Shown one piece after another: positions 23,974-33,900 of a stretch of DNA of 50,619 bases; the first letter of the stretch is position 1; each line of letters begins with the position of its first letter. A model generated the notes under the pieces. The model had not been told where the DNA came from. It did no database searches and saw only the letters and a program-made list of their open reading frames with translations. Origin of the DNA: Acidimicrobiia bacterium (GTDB lineage: Bacteria > Actinomycetota > Acidimicrobiia > Spongiisociales > UBA5794). The position numbers and the translations under genes are program-made. Location of the stretch: assembly GCA_024762335.1 (NCBI GenBank), contig JANTHO010000012.1, forward strand, positions 1 to 50,619, given 5' to 3'.

Positions 23974-26031
23974 ATGTTCGATGTTTCTCAATCTGAGGTT
24001 CCCTCCTGGTTGGAGGGATTGAACGATCGCCAGCGCGCTGCGGTGCTGCACGGCGACGGTCCGTTGCTCGTCATTGCAGGGGCGGGCTCCGGCAAGACCC
24101 GCACTCTCGCCAGCCGCGTCGCCCGTCTCGTCGACGAGGGCGTTCCCGCCGACCGCATCCTGCTCCTCACGTTCACCCGCCGGGCCGCCGCCGAGATGCT
24201 CCGGCGATCGTCGGCCTTGATCTCCAACCGGTCGGTCGGCCGGGTGTGGGGTGGAACGTTCCACGCGGTGGCGAACCGACTGCTCCGACAGTACGGCGCC
24301 GCCGTTGGCCTGCAGGACGGATTCACGGTGATCGATCAAGCCGACGCCGCCTCACTGTTCGGCATGATCCGGACGGATCTCGGCTATTCCGGGGCGACAC
24401 GACGATTCCCGAAGAAGGAGACGATCGCCGCCATCTACTCGAGAACGGTCAACGCACGCACTCCGCTCACGGAGACGGTCGAAGAGCGGTTCCCCTGGGT
24501 GATCGATCACGTCGATGCCCTCCGTGAGATCTTCCGGGGGTACACCGCGAGGAAGAAGGATCACAACGTCGTCGACTACGACGATCTCCTCCTGTACTGG
24601 AATGCGCTGCTCGGATCTCCGGCGGGCGGGACGGTGCGAGGGCTCTTCGACCACGTGCTGGTCGACGAGTACCAGGACACGAACCGCAGCCAGGCGGAGA
24701 TCCTGCGCTCGCTCTGCGGCACGGACGGCAATCTCACCGTTGTCGGAGACGATGCGCAGGCGATCTACTCGTTCCGCGGTGCAACCGTCGAGAACATCCT
24801 CGAGTTTCCCGACTCGTACGAGGGCGCGACCGTCGTGACGCTCGAACAGAACTACCGGTCGACACCACAGATTCTCGCTACCGCCAACGCCGTCATGGAT
24901 GCTTCCCCGGAGATGTTTCCGAAGGCGCTTTGGACCGAGCGTGCCGCCGGTCGCATGCCGGAACTCGTCACCTGCTACGACGAAGCAAGCCAGGCGACGT
25001 TCGTGGCCGACCGGGTTTTGGAACACTTCGAGGCCGGTACTCCGTTGCGCGATCAGGCCGTGCTGTTCCGCACCGGCCACCACTCTGCCGGTCTTGAGAT
25101 CGAACTGTCCCGACGCAACATCCCGTTCATCAAATACGGCGGGCTCCGCTTCCTCGAAGCAGCGCACATCAAGGATCTGCTCTCCATGCTGCGAATCCTC
25201 GACAATCCGAGGGACGAGCTCGCATGGAACCGGGTGATCCAGATGATCCCCGGCATCGGGCCGGCCACGACGATGAAGCTGCTCGATCACCTCGACGGCG
25301 AAGCAGCCGACGCCCGATCAGATCGGCTCGCCGTGTTCGTCACCGGTCGGTTCCCGGTCGTTGCGGAGGCCCGCCGACCGATGGAGGAGCTGCAGGCCGC
25401 CCTGGGGGACTGCCGCGGGTCGGAGACGGCGGAACCCGGGCCGGCTGAGCAGATCGAGCGGCTCATCCCGTTTTGTGTGCTCACGTTCGAGCGGGCCTAC
25501 GACGATTCGACGGCCCGCCTGGCGGATCTCGGACAGCTGGCGGCGCTCGCCTCGGAGTATCGGACACGGAGCCGGTTCCTCACCGAGATCACCCTCGACC
25601 CGCCCGCGAGCACGAGCGACCTCGCCGGTCCGCCTCATCTCGATGACGACTATCTGATCCTCTCGACGATCCACTCAGCAAAGGGCGGAGAGTGGCGATC
25701 GGTGGTGGTGATTCATGCCGCAGACGGGAACATCCCGTCGGACATGGCGCTCTCGGATGCTGCGGGCCTCGAAGAGGAACGGCGCCTCCTCTACGTCGCA
25801 CTCACCCGGGCGAAGGACCACCTCGCCGTAGCGGTCCCCCAGCGGTTCTACCACAAGCGCTTCGCAGCCAGCCCCCAACACAGCTACGCGTTGCCGAGCC
25901 GATTCCTCGACCCTGCGATGGAACACTTCGAAGCGGTGAGCGTGGGAATCCCCCAGCACGACGAAGGGCAGCTAACCGACACGATCGGAGAGGATCCCGT
26001 CGCCGACGTGCTCGAAGATCTCTGGCGCTGA
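23974..26031 (+). CDS. UvrD/PcrA-like SF1 DNA helicase
   Basis: A 685-residue 3'-5' SF1A helicase of the UvrD/Rep group. Motifs in order: Q-motif LNDRQRAAV (16-24), Walker A AGAGSGKT with Lys41, Ia LTFTRRAAAEM, II VDEYQDTN, III VVGDDAQAIYSFRGA, IV LEQNYRS, V STIHSAKGGEW and VI RRLLYVALTRAK. It unwinds DNA in repair or replication-fork processing. Length is near that of PcrA (about 720) but without a long C-terminal tail, and no nuclease domain is present. Expected to be cytoplasmic. The open frame begins at this ATG. Confidence 0.92.
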   Translation: MFDVSQSEVPSWLEGLNDRQRAAVLHGDGPLLVIAGAGSGKTRTLASRVARLVDEGVPADRILLLTFTRRAAAEMLRRSSALISNRSVGRVWGGTFHAVANRLLRQYGAAVGLQDGFTVIDQADAASLFGMIRTDLGYSGATRRFPKKETIAAIYSRTVNARTPLTETVEERFPWVIDHVDALREIFRGYTARKKDHNVVDYDDLLLYWNALLGSPAGGTVRGLFDHVLVDEYQDTNRSQAEILRSLCGTDGNLTVVGDDAQAIYSFRGATVENILEFPDSYEGATVVTLEQNYRSTPQILATANAVMDASPEMFPKALWTERAAGRMPELVTCYDEASQATFVADRVLEHFEAGTPLRDQAVLFRTGHHSAGLEIELSRRNIPFIKYGGLRFLEAAHIKDLLSMLRILDNPRDELAWNRVIQMIPGIGPATTMKLLDHLDGEAADARSDRLAVFVTGRFPVVAEARRPMEELQAALGDCRGSETAEPGPAEQIERLIPFCVLTFERAYDDSTARLADLGQLAALASEYRTRSRFLTEITLDPPASTSDLAGPPHLDDDYLILSTIHSAKGGEWRSVVVIHAADGNIPSDMALSDAAGLEEERRLLYVALTRAKDHLAVAVPQRFYHKRFAASPQHSYALPSRFLDPAMEHFEAVSVGIPQHDEGQLTDTIGEDPVADVLEDLWR

Positions 26032-26086
26032 ACAGCAGCGTTCGCGGGTGGGAGCCGTCGGCGTCCACACCGTCCTACATCATCAA

Positions 26087-26935
26087 CTAGGCAGGAGCGG
26101 CGGCAAGAGACGTTCTGAGAAAGGCATCGACGTCATCGAAGTATGGTTCGAAGCGATCGAGATCCGAATGTGTGCCGTTCGGAACGACGATGAGACGGCT
26201 CCCCGGCAGGCGTTCGTGGAGTTCGATCGAGTCCGTTGGGGGGATCACGGTGTCGTTCTCGCCGTGCATGAACAGAACGGGAACGGTGATGTCACCGACG
26301 CGGTTCCGTGGAGCGATCTCGTCGTACCGATGCCCGATCATCCGTTCGACAACCTGGAGGATGAGCCAGGTGATCGGAGCCGGGAACGGAAAGTTCTCCT
26401 TCATCATCTCGCCGGGGTGAGCGAACGAGGCGACGGCCACGACGGCATCCGGGGATTCTGAGACGGTTGCCGCGTAGAGCGACGCAGACGCACCGACTGA
26501 GTGTCCAATCACGCCCACGGCGGTCACGTCGTCGCGAGCCCGGAGCGTGGCGATCGCGGCCTCGAGGTCCTCCGCAAATCGAGGCATCGACATGAAGTCT
26601 TCGTTATCGGATTGCCCATGCTTGCGGGCATCCATGAAGAGGGCGTGGAATCCGGACCGGTGCAGACCGGGTCCGATCGGCAGCATGTCGGCGGCGGTGC
26701 CACCCCAGCCGTGGAGGACGATTACGGCCGGAGCAACTCCCTCGACTGGAACCCACCATGCGTGCAGACGCTTTCCGTTCGGCCCGTCGATCCACATCGT
26801 TGTTGCATCGAGGCCGAAGTCCTCGGGGATCTGGCCGACCTCGCGTTTGGGCGGCGTGAAGGCGCGTTTCAACAGGCGGGGCGCGGCGGCTGCTGCGACG
26901 CCGAGCAGGATCAGGGGGATGAGGAGCTTTCGCAT
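26087..26935 (-). CDS. Alpha/beta hydrolase with N-terminal membrane segment
   Basis: A 282-residue hydrolase anchored or exported by an N-terminal hydrophobic segment (residues 4-22). Oxyanion HGWGG, nucleophile elbow GHSVGAS with the Ser, acid region FMHGENDTVIP and a late His in NGTHSDLDRF complete the alpha/beta fold. DARKHGQSDNEDF is typical of BAAT/acyl-hydrolase-like or YqkD-type hydrolases. Substrate unknown. ATG 26935 is chosen (TACCAT box 7 nt upstream); the open frame further upstream overlaps azlD and is not plausible. It is separated by 38 nt from azlD. Confidence 0.85.
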   Translation of the reverse strand: MRKLLIPLILLGVAAAAAPRLLKRAFTPPKREVGQIPEDFGLDATTMWIDGPNGKRLHAWWVPVEGVAPAVIVLHGWGGTAADMLPIGPGLHRSGFHALFMDARKHGQSDNEDFMSMPRFAEDLEAAIATLRARDDVTAVGVIGHSVGASASLYAATVSESPDAVVAVASFAHPGEMMKENFPFPAPITWLILQVVERMIGHRYDEIAPRNRVGDITVPVLFMHGENDTVIPPTDSIELHERLPGSRLIVVPNGTHSDLDRFEPYFDDVDAFLRTSLAAAPA

Positions 26936-26942
26936 TCGGCAG

Positions 26943-26948
26943 ATGGTA
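26943..26948 (-). promoter_or_regulatory. -10 box for the hydrolase gene
   Basis: TACCAT on the minus strand, 7 nt before the ATG. Confidence 0.45.
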
Positions 26949-26973
26949 CGTCGATTCCGCGACTCTCCGGCCC

Positions 26974-27291
26974 CTACGTCACGGCCTGGAGGAACCAGAC
27001 GATCGACATGCCGACGATGATGACGAGCGCCGTGTTCTTCGTCTTCCAGGCCACGAGGATGGCAATCAGGGCCGCCAGGGCTCGGGGGTTCGTCGACGGG
27101 GCGAGATCGAACCGTCCGTTCTGGAGGAGAACGGCCGGTGCCACGAGTGCGGCGAGGACCGCCGGTGCGACGAACTGGAGGGGCACCATCGCCCACTCGG
27201 GCACGGTCTTTCGACCGACGGCGGCCACGAACGAGAGGCGGATCAGGTAGGTCCCGATGCCGATGATGAAGACGATGGCGACATTCATCAT
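26974..27291 (-). CDS. azlD: AzlD-family branched-chain amino acid export subunit
   Basis: A 105-residue membrane protein with about four helices: GIGTYLIRLSFVA, then AVLAALVAPAVL and the C-terminal VIIVGMSIVWFLQAV. It is the small subunit of AzlCD/YgaZH-type exporters of branched-chain amino acids (and azaleucine). Its ATG overlaps the azlC stop in an ATGA (27288-27291), setting the start and implying coupled synthesis. Confidence 0.88.
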   Translation of the reverse strand: MMNVAIVFIIGIGTYLIRLSFVAAVGRKTVPEWAMVPLQFVAPAVLAALVAPAVLLQNGRFDLAPSTNPRALAALIAILVAWKTKNTALVIIVGMSIVWFLQAVT

Positions 27292-27986
27292 CGGATCACT
27301 CGGTGGGCTATCACGCCGGCGACGATTCCGCACACCGCTCCGATCATGAGACCGAGCCCGTAGGGAGCGCCGGCTGCTGCGACGGCGATTCCTCCGCCGA
27401 CGACGGCAGCAACGAGGTCGGGCCGGCTCTTCACAGCGGGTACCAGGAGCACGAGGAAGACGAGTGGGATGGCGAAGTCGAGCGACCAGGAGTCTGGAAC
27501 CTGTGCTCCGACGACGATGCCGGTGATCGTCGAGAGCTGCCACACGATCCACAACGTCACCGCAGCGCCCGTGAAGTACCACTGCTTGTACACCGGATCG
27601 TCGACGTCGTTGTAGCGGACGATCGACACGGCGAACGCCTGGTCGGTCATGACGTACGGGAGGGCGAAACGGGCGGGAGTGGGGAAGTCCTGAAAGTGGG
27701 GTGCGAGGGCCGCGCTGTACATGATGTGCCGGGCGTTGATGATCAGCGCGGTCGCGATCACGACGACCGTCGCCGCCCCGGCATCGATGAGGTCGACCAT
27801 GGCGAGCTGTGCCGCACCGGCAAAGACGATCATCGAAGAGGCACCGCCGAGGAGCGGGCCGAGAGCCGAGCCGGCAGCGACGATCCCGAAGACGAGCCCG
27901 AAGGGAATCACCCCGAGCATCATCGGGGCAACGGCCTGCGCGCCATCCAGCATGCCGTTCCGACGCTGTGTGTGTTGGTTGCTCAC
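27288..27986 (-). CDS. azlC: AzlC-family branched-chain amino acid export subunit
   Basis: A 232-residue polytopic membrane protein. The N-terminal APMMLGVIPFGLVFGIVA and GASSMIVFAGAAQLAMVDL segments and NARHIMYSAALAP are signatures of AzlC/YgaZ. With AzlD it exports branched-chain amino acids. The start is GTG 27986, with GGAGG 3 nt upstream; a TAGGGT box at 28009-28014 (minus strand) could be its promoter. No Lrp-type regulator gene is adjacent, though those often accompany azlCD. Confidence 0.9.
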   Translation of the reverse strand: MSNQHTQRRNGMLDGAQAVAPMMLGVIPFGLVFGIVAAGSALGPLLGGASSMIVFAGAAQLAMVDLIDAGAATVVVIATALIINARHIMYSAALAPHFQDFPTPARFALPYVMTDQAFAVSIVRYNDVDDPVYKQWYFTGAAVTLWIVWQLSTITGIVVGAQVPDSWSLDFAIPLVFLVLLVPAVKSRPDLVAAVVGGGIAVAAAGAPYGLGLMIGAVCGIVAGVIAHRVIR

Positions 27987-28055
27987 GGTCCTCCGCCTTG
28001 AGGCGTCGACCCTAGGCCACCGGACCGAGCAAGATCGCTCGCCGGCCGCGCTCGT

Positions 28056-29879
28056 TCAGAGCTTCTTCCGCCGCTTGCGTTCACTCTCGGTCAGATACCG
28101 CTTCCGCACACGGATCGCGTTCGGTGTGATCTCGACGAGTTCATCGCCGGATATCCATTCGATGGCGAGTTCGAGCGTCATGTCCCGCGGCGGCTTCAAC
28201 TTGATGGCTTCGTCGGTCGAATGCGTCCGTATGTTGGTGAGCTGTTTGGTCTTGGTCGGGTTCACCTGCATGTCTTCGGGACGGGACGCTTCCCCGATGA
28301 TCATCCCCTCATAGACATCTGTATTGGGGCCGATGAACAGGTCGCCGCGTTTCTGGAGGTTGTCGAGGGCGAATCCGGTCGATGTACCGATGCGGTCGGC
28401 GACCATAGCTCCACCCTGACGGTGGGGCAGTTCTCCCGCCCACGGCATCCAGCCAGAGTGATGCTGGTGGATGAGCGCGGTGCCGCGGGTTGCCGTCATG
28501 AGGAGTGATCGGAAGCCGAGGAGGCCGCGTGCCGGGGCGGTCAGGCTCACGATGGTCCGACCGGTATCACCCGGTCGAAGGTCCGTTATCTGGCCCTTGC
28601 GCGGCGCCGCGGCCTGCGTGACGGTACCGACGTGTTCGTTCGGCACATCGATGACGGCCCGTTCGACCGGTTCGTGAGGGCGTCCGTCGACCTCACGAAT
28701 GATCACTTCGGGTCGAGACACTTGGAGTTCGTAGCCTTCCCGCCGCATGGATTCGATGAGCACGGCGAGCTGAAGTTCGCCCCGCCCGGCGACTTCGATG
28801 ATTTCCGGGGAGGCAGTTGCACCGATGCGGATCGAGACGTTGCCCAGCACCTCGCGATCGAGGCGTTCCTTGATCTGACGGGACGTGACGAAGCGTCCGT
28901 CCCTTCCGGAGAGGGGCGACGTGTTGACCCCGAACGTCATGCGTAGCACGGGCTCGTCGACCTGGAGCCGGGGGAGCGGTTGCGGGTCGGCCGCATCGGC
29001 GACGGTGTCTCCGATCTCGACTTCTGGGAAGCCGGCGACGACGAAGAGGTCGCCCGCAACGCGCTCGTCGACTTCGACCCTGCCGAGATGCTCGAAGCCC
29101 ATCAGCTGGCTGAGCCGCCGCTTGATCGGGGGTTCTTCCTCATTCGCATGACACAGCGCCACCTGGGTTCCGGTTTTCAGCGTGCCCTGCACGACTCTCC
29201 CGATGGCGAGCCGGCCCAGATACTCGGACGCATCCAGGTTGGTCACGAGGGCCTGGAGCGGTGCCGTGGGGTCGCCGGACGGTGCGGGGATCGTTTCGAC
29301 GATCGTGTCGAGTAGCGGCGTGAGGTCGCTGTCCTCCCCCGGGATGCCGGTGCCGACCATCGCCCGTCCGAAGCGCGCGATGGAGGAGATGATAGGGAAC
29401 TCGATGTGCCGGTCATCCGCGTCGAGATCGAAGAACAATTGGTAGATCTCGTCAACGACCTCGTCGATGCGGGCGTCCGATCGGTCGACCTTGTTGATGA
29501 CGACGACCGCCGGGAGACCCTGGTCGAGCGCCTTCGAGAGCACGTACCGGGTCTGCGGCATCGGGCCTTCCGCAGCATCGACGAGGAGGAGAACGCCGTC
29601 GACGAGCGTGAGGGCTCGCTCGACCTCGCCGCCGAAATCGGCATGCCCCGGCGTGTCGACGAGGTTGATCTTCGTGCCTTTCCACGTTACCGAGGCGGCC
29701 TTGGCGAGGATGGTGATGCCGCGTTCGCGCTCCTGGTCGTTCGAGTCCATGACCCGATCGACGCGCGTCTCGTGTGAACCGAACACGCCGGTGGCGCCGA
29801 GCATCGCATCGACAAGGGTCGTCTTGCCGTGGTCGACGTGCGCGATGAGCGCGACGTTCCGAAAAGAGGGGGAGGCCAT
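28056..29879 (-). CDS. typA: Translational GTPase TypA/BipA
   Basis: A 607-residue ribosome-binding GTPase of the EF-G family, involved in ribosome assembly and stress or cold response. G motifs are present: AHVDHGKTT (13-21), [19 protein letters not shown] and NKVDRSDAR. The EF-G-like domains and the unique BipA C-terminal domain ([25 protein letters not shown]) are complete to the end. ATG 29879 is chosen over an in-frame ATG 21 nt upstream, because the family begins at the [13 protein letters not shown] strand and a TACGCT box lies 6 nt before this ATG. Confidence 0.95.
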   Translation of the reverse strand: MASPSFRNVALIAHVDHGKTTLVDAMLGATGVFGSHETRVDRVMDSNDQERERGITILAKAASVTWKGTKINLVDTPGHADFGGEVERALTLVDGVLLLVDAAEGPMPQTRYVLSKALDQGLPAVVVINKVDRSDARIDEVVDEIYQLFFDLDADDRHIEFPIISSIARFGRAMVGTGIPGEDSDLTPLLDTIVETIPAPSGDPTAPLQALVTNLDASEYLGRLAIGRVVQGTLKTGTQVALCHANEEEPPIKRRLSQLMGFEHLGRVEVDERVAGDLFVVAGFPEVEIGDTVADAADPQPLPRLQVDEPVLRMTFGVNTSPLSGRDGRFVTSRQIKERLDREVLGNVSIRIGATASPEIIEVAGRGELQLAVLIESMRREGYELQVSRPEVIIREVDGRPHEPVERAVIDVPNEHVGTVTQAAAPRKGQITDLRPGDTGRTIVSLTAPARGLLGFRSLLMTATRGTALIHQHHSGWMPWAGELPHRQGGAMVADRIGTSTGFALDNLQKRGDLFIGPNTDVYEGMIIGEASRPEDMQVNPTKTKQLTNIRTHSTDEAIKLKPPRDMTLELAIEWISGDELVEITPNAIRVRKRYLTESERKRRKKL

Positions 29880-29885
29880 ACGCCA

Positions 29886-29891
29886 AGCGTA
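29886..29891 (-). promoter_or_regulatory. -10 box for typA
   Basis: TACGCT on the minus strand, 6 nt before the ATG; probable leaderless transcript. Confidence 0.5.
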
Positions 29892-29907
29892 TCCCCCCAA
29901 CCGCCAT

Positions 29908-30011
29908 ACCCAGGGTTCTCTGCGCCCTATATGGCGTTGACAGCCCGCGGAATGAAAGGCGTTGCGAATCGCGGGCTCGCAACGCCAAATACAAAGCAGA
30001 GAACCCTGGGT
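29908..30011. repeat. Large palindromic element, diverged copy C
   Basis: Outer arms of 16 nt pair perfectly (29908-29923 with 29996-30011); inner arms GGCGTTGACAGCCCGCG and CGCGGGCTCGCAACGCC pair at 15 of 17. The right arm can instead pair with the loop: GGCGTTGCGA (29958-29967) and TCGCAACGCC (29977-29986) form a perfect 10-bp hairpin. The left spacer (CCCTAT) and right spacer (AAATACAA) match the orientation of copies A and D. It lies between the typA promoter and the repeat-protein gene. Confidence 0.92.
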
Positions 30012-30112
30012 TCGTGTTTAGTAGAGCGGATCTAGAGGGAGATTTCAGGGGTTCTTGAGGGCTGAGCGCGATGTTCGGGGCACACCGCCAGAGCAATCGG
30101 AAGGAGGCGGAC

Positions 30113-30844
30113 ATGAGGACTCTCCAACACCAAGGAGATGTGACGGTCGCACGACCGCAGCAGAGGTTGACGATGGGTCAGCGCACTGCCAGCGTTGTCG
30201 GAGCCGTCGTCGTCGGAATCGTCGCAGGATGGATCGCGTACCTCGTGCTGAGCCCGAATGGAGCGGGTTCTGCGATGACACCCGCAGAGATCGCCTCGGT
30301 CCGGGCTGCCGACATGGTGGTCTACCACGAAGCGCAGTGGCTCAGTGACCCGGCCAACGTTGCACAAGCGCGGGCCGCGCAGCTGCCGAGCCTGTACGCG
30401 GCGCAGTTCGCTTCGACACCTGAGGGCATCGCGATGCTGCGTGGCGCGGAGCTGCCGAGCCTCTACGCATCCCAGTTCGTGTCGACCCCGGCGGGGATCG
30501 CCGTGCTGAGAGCCGCGGAGCTGCCGGCGCTCTATGAGGCACAGTGGGCCGCATCGCCTGAAGGCATTGCGTTCCTGCGTGGCGCGGAGTTGCCGGCCCT
30601 GTATGGGGCGCAGTTCGCTTCGACCCCCGAGGGTATCGCCCTGCTGAGGGCAGCAGAGTTGCCGGCGTTGTACAAGGCGCAGTGGGCCGGAACCCCCGAG
30701 GGTATCGCGGTCCTGCGTGGCGCCGAGCTACCGGCATTGCACGAAGCGGCATGGCTTGATTCACCAGAGCAGATCGCCGCACGCCGTGCGGCGGACATGG
30801 TCGACTACTACGCGGGTCTCTTCGCTGAGAGCACGGGCGGTTGA
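30113..30844 (+). CDS. Membrane-anchored protein of seven 23-residue repeats
   Basis: A 243-residue protein I do not recognise. A short cytoplasmic N-terminus, one membrane segment (about 27-47) and an external part made of seven 23-residue repeats (residues 73-233), preceded by a partial one (about 51-72). The core repeat reads (S/T)PEGIAxLR(G/A)AELPALY plus xAQ(W/F)xx; two Pro per repeat suggest paired short helices. The first and last units instead end RAADMVxY, like caps. GGAAGGAGG lies 5 nt before ATG 30113. Function unknown; a protein-binding solenoid is an inference. The BTAD-BMP sensor gene begins 115 nt downstream in the same direction, so they may work together. Confidence 0.82.
   Translation: MRTLQHQGDVTVARPQQRLTMGQRTASVVGAVVVGIVAGWIAYLVLSPNGAGSAMTPAEIASVRAADMVVYHEAQWLSDPANVAQARAAQLPSLYAAQFASTPEGIAMLRGAELPSLYASQFVSTPAGIAVLRAAELPALYEAQWAASPEGIAFLRGAELPALYGAQFASTPEGIALLRAAELPALYKAQWAGTPEGIAVLRGAELPALHEAAWLDSPEQIAARRAADMVDYYAGLFAESTGG
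30329..30811 (+). repeat. Seven 69-bp coding tandem repeats
   Basis: Exactly seven in-frame 69-bp units. Inner units alternate RGAELP/RAAELP and largely QF/QW, suggesting that expansion occurred in 138-bp pairs. Codons differ between units, so the array is not very recent. Confidence 0.88.
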
Positions 30845-30858
30845 GACGATCATCAAGC

Positions 30859-30884
30859 GGAGGGGCTCCGATAGGGGCCCCTCC
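30859..30884 (+). terminator. Hairpin after the repeat-protein gene
   Basis: GGAGGGGC (30859-30866) pairs with GCCCCTCC (30877-30884). No T-run follows, so termination is uncertain. Confidence 0.4.
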
Positions 30885-30915
30885 GGCGCGCATGGACGCT
30901 CGACAGTTGCACGCG

Positions 30916-30921
30916 TAAGGT
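30916..30921 (+). promoter_or_regulatory. Candidate -10 box for the BTAD-BMP gene
   Basis: TAAGGT; a start near 30928 would leave a short leader with a G-rich ribosome-binding site before ATG 30960. Confidence 0.35.
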
Positions 30922-30959
30922 TGGGTGCAGCGAACCGGCAGGAATCGGGGGACCGCCTT

Positions 30960-33900
30960 ATGGAGTTCCGGATCCTCGGTCCGATCGAGGTCCTGGACGA
31001 TGGGGTTCCGGTGGATCTTGGAGCCCCGAAACAGAGAGCGGTACTCGCCGTCCTTCTTCTCCATGCGAACGAAGTTGTCTCCGCTGATCGTCTCGTCGAT
31101 CTCGTGTGGGGTGAGGACCCTCCCCGGACGGCGGCGCATTCGGTGCAGATCTACGTATCCGAGCTTCGGAAGGCGTTCGCAGACAATGGCGAGGTGATCG
31201 TCACCCGCCGGCCTGGATATGAGCTTCGCGTGGATCCGGAGTCGATCGATGCACACCGATTCGCGGATCTCGTCGACAAGGCGACGGCAACGCTCCGTGA
31301 CGGAGATCATGCCGCCGCCGGCATCGCTGCGGGGGCGGCTCTGGGCTTGTGGAGAGGATCACCGTTGGTCGACTTCGTCTACGACGACTTCGCGCAACGT
31401 GATATTGAGCGATTGGAAGAGATTCATGAGCGGGCCGTTTCGGTCCTGTGCGAGGCCCGCCTCGCTCAAGGGCATCCGCTCGAGGCCGTGCCGATGTTGC
31501 GAGATGCCGTCCGGCGCGATCCGTTGCGGGAAGAGCCGAGACGCCTCTTGATGCTGGCGCTGTTCGCCGGTGGGCGCCAGGCCGAGGCGCTGCGAGAATT
31601 CCGGGACTATCGGACGACGCTCGCAAACGAGACGGGCCTCGATCCGTCGCCCGAGCTGCTCCGGCTCGAGGAACAGATCCTGCTCAGGGATCCATCACTT
31701 GCCCCGACGATCGAGGAACCTGCAAGCGTTCACTCCGCTGAGCGCAACCCCTACAAAGGCCTCCGGGCGTTCGGCGAGGCCGACGCAGCGGACTTTTTCG
31801 GACGGGACGCACTCATCGAAGAGCTCCTCCTTGCCGCGACCTCTCCGCTGACCGCCGTTGTGGGACCCAGCGGGTCGGGCAAGTCGAGTGCTGTTCGAGC
31901 CGGTCTGATCCCCGCTCTGAGCGAAGGGGCGCTCAGTGGATCACACGATTGGGTGATCCTCACGATGCTGCCGGGACGACACCCCTTCGCCGAATTCGAT
32001 GCGGCGCTTCGCCGCGTCTCGGGATCGCCGGTTGAGGCCACCGGCCCGGATGATGATGAGTCCATCATCCGGTCGATGCTGCGGTCCTTCCCGACGGAGT
32101 CAGCGTTGATGCTGCTCGTCGTCGACCAGTTCGAGGAGCTGTTCACTCTCACCGAGGAGATCACGCGGCGGGCATTCCTGAGAAACCTCGTCACGGTGAT
32201 CGAGGAACCGAGGGGCAGAGTTCGAATCATCTTGACGGTCCGGGCCGACTTCTACGACCGCCCGCTGCTCTATCCGGAATTCGCGAAGCTCTTCACTGAG
32301 AATGTCGTCAATGTGATCCCGCTCACCCCGGCCGGGATCGAGGCTGCAGCAGTCGAACCAGCACAAAGGGTGGGCGTCGGATTCGCCCCCGACCTGCTCG
32401 CGCAGCTCGTTTCCGACATGACCGACCAGCCGGGGTCGCTGCCGCTCTTCCAGTACACACTCACCGAACTCTTCGACGAGCGGAACGAGCCGGTCATGTC
32501 GCTCGACACCTATGAGCGGATCGGCGGCCTCACAGGGGCCCTCAGCAGGAGAGCCGATGCCGTCTACGAATCTCTCGATTCCTCCGTGCAGGAAACGGCC
32601 CATGACGTGTTCCTCCGCCTCGTCAAGCCGACCGAGGACCGGTACACGCGGCGGCCCGTACCGGTACTCGATCTCGAGGCCGTCGGGGACGCGGCTGCCG
32701 TGTCGGCGATGCTCACACGGTTCGGGGAGGAACGGCTCCTGACCTTCGACCGGGACTCGCAGACAGGTGCCGCGACCGTGGAGGTGTCCCACGAGGCGCT
32801 CCTCGAGGGTTGGGGCCGTCTCGCCGAGTGGCTCGACGACGCACGATTCGACCTTGCCGAACTCGACGGCCTCATGGTCGGTGCAGCGGAGTGGGAGGCC
32901 GTTGGCCGCGATTCCGGCTATCTGCTGACGGGTGCCCGGCTGACCGACTACGAGGCATGGTCCGAGGCGACGACGCTCACGATACCGCCGACCGCCGCCG
33001 AGTATCTCGCTGAAAGCACCGAAGCCCGACGCCGGGCCGAGGAGGCCGAAGCCGAGCGCATCGAGCGTGAAGAGAAGGAGGCGCGCCGAGCTCGCACCCG
33101 CCTGTGGGGGATGCTCGCCGCCGTTGTTGCACTCATTGCCGTCGTGACGTTCGTGGTCCTCACAGCCATCGCCGATCGGCCGCCTGCGATCGCGTTTCTG
33201 TTTGAGGGACCGGACGGCGGTGGCTGGAACGATCAGATGATGAACGGTCTCGAACGCGGAATGGAGGACTTCGGACTCGACGTGAGTGTCCGAACCTCGA
33301 GCGGGTTCGGTGCCGGCTTCGAGTTGCAGCAATTGGTTGACGCCGGACACGATTTGATCATCAACGGCCGCGCCTCCGGCGACATGGATGCGGCCCTCAG
33401 TGTTGAGACATCGAACCCGGATGTGATGTTCGTACACCCGGACGTGGGCCGGACATTCGAGATCTTCGATCCCGCAATGATCGCCGACAACCCGAACATC
33501 TCATTCCCGGTCTTCCCCGCCAACGAAGGGTCGTTTCTTATGGGGGTCGTTGCCGCCCGCATGACGGAGACCGGTGTCGTCGGCTTCATCGGCGGCACGG
33601 ACCTTCCGGTGATCCGCGAGTTCGAGGCCGGATTCGTGGCAGGGGTCGAATACGTCGAGGAGCAGGAGGGAACCGACATTGAGGTGATTGTCGACTACCT
33701 CTCCGTATTCGACATGTCGGGTTTCCTGTCGCCAACGATGGCCTACGAGTCCGCACGGGCGATGCATGAGCAGGGCGCCGACGTGGTCTTCACGGCCGCC
33801 GGCCAGTCGAAGTACGGCGCGCAGGATGCGGCCTGGCTGACGACGCGGGAGACGGGGATCCAACGCTGGCACATCGGCGTGGATCAAGATGAGTACGCGC

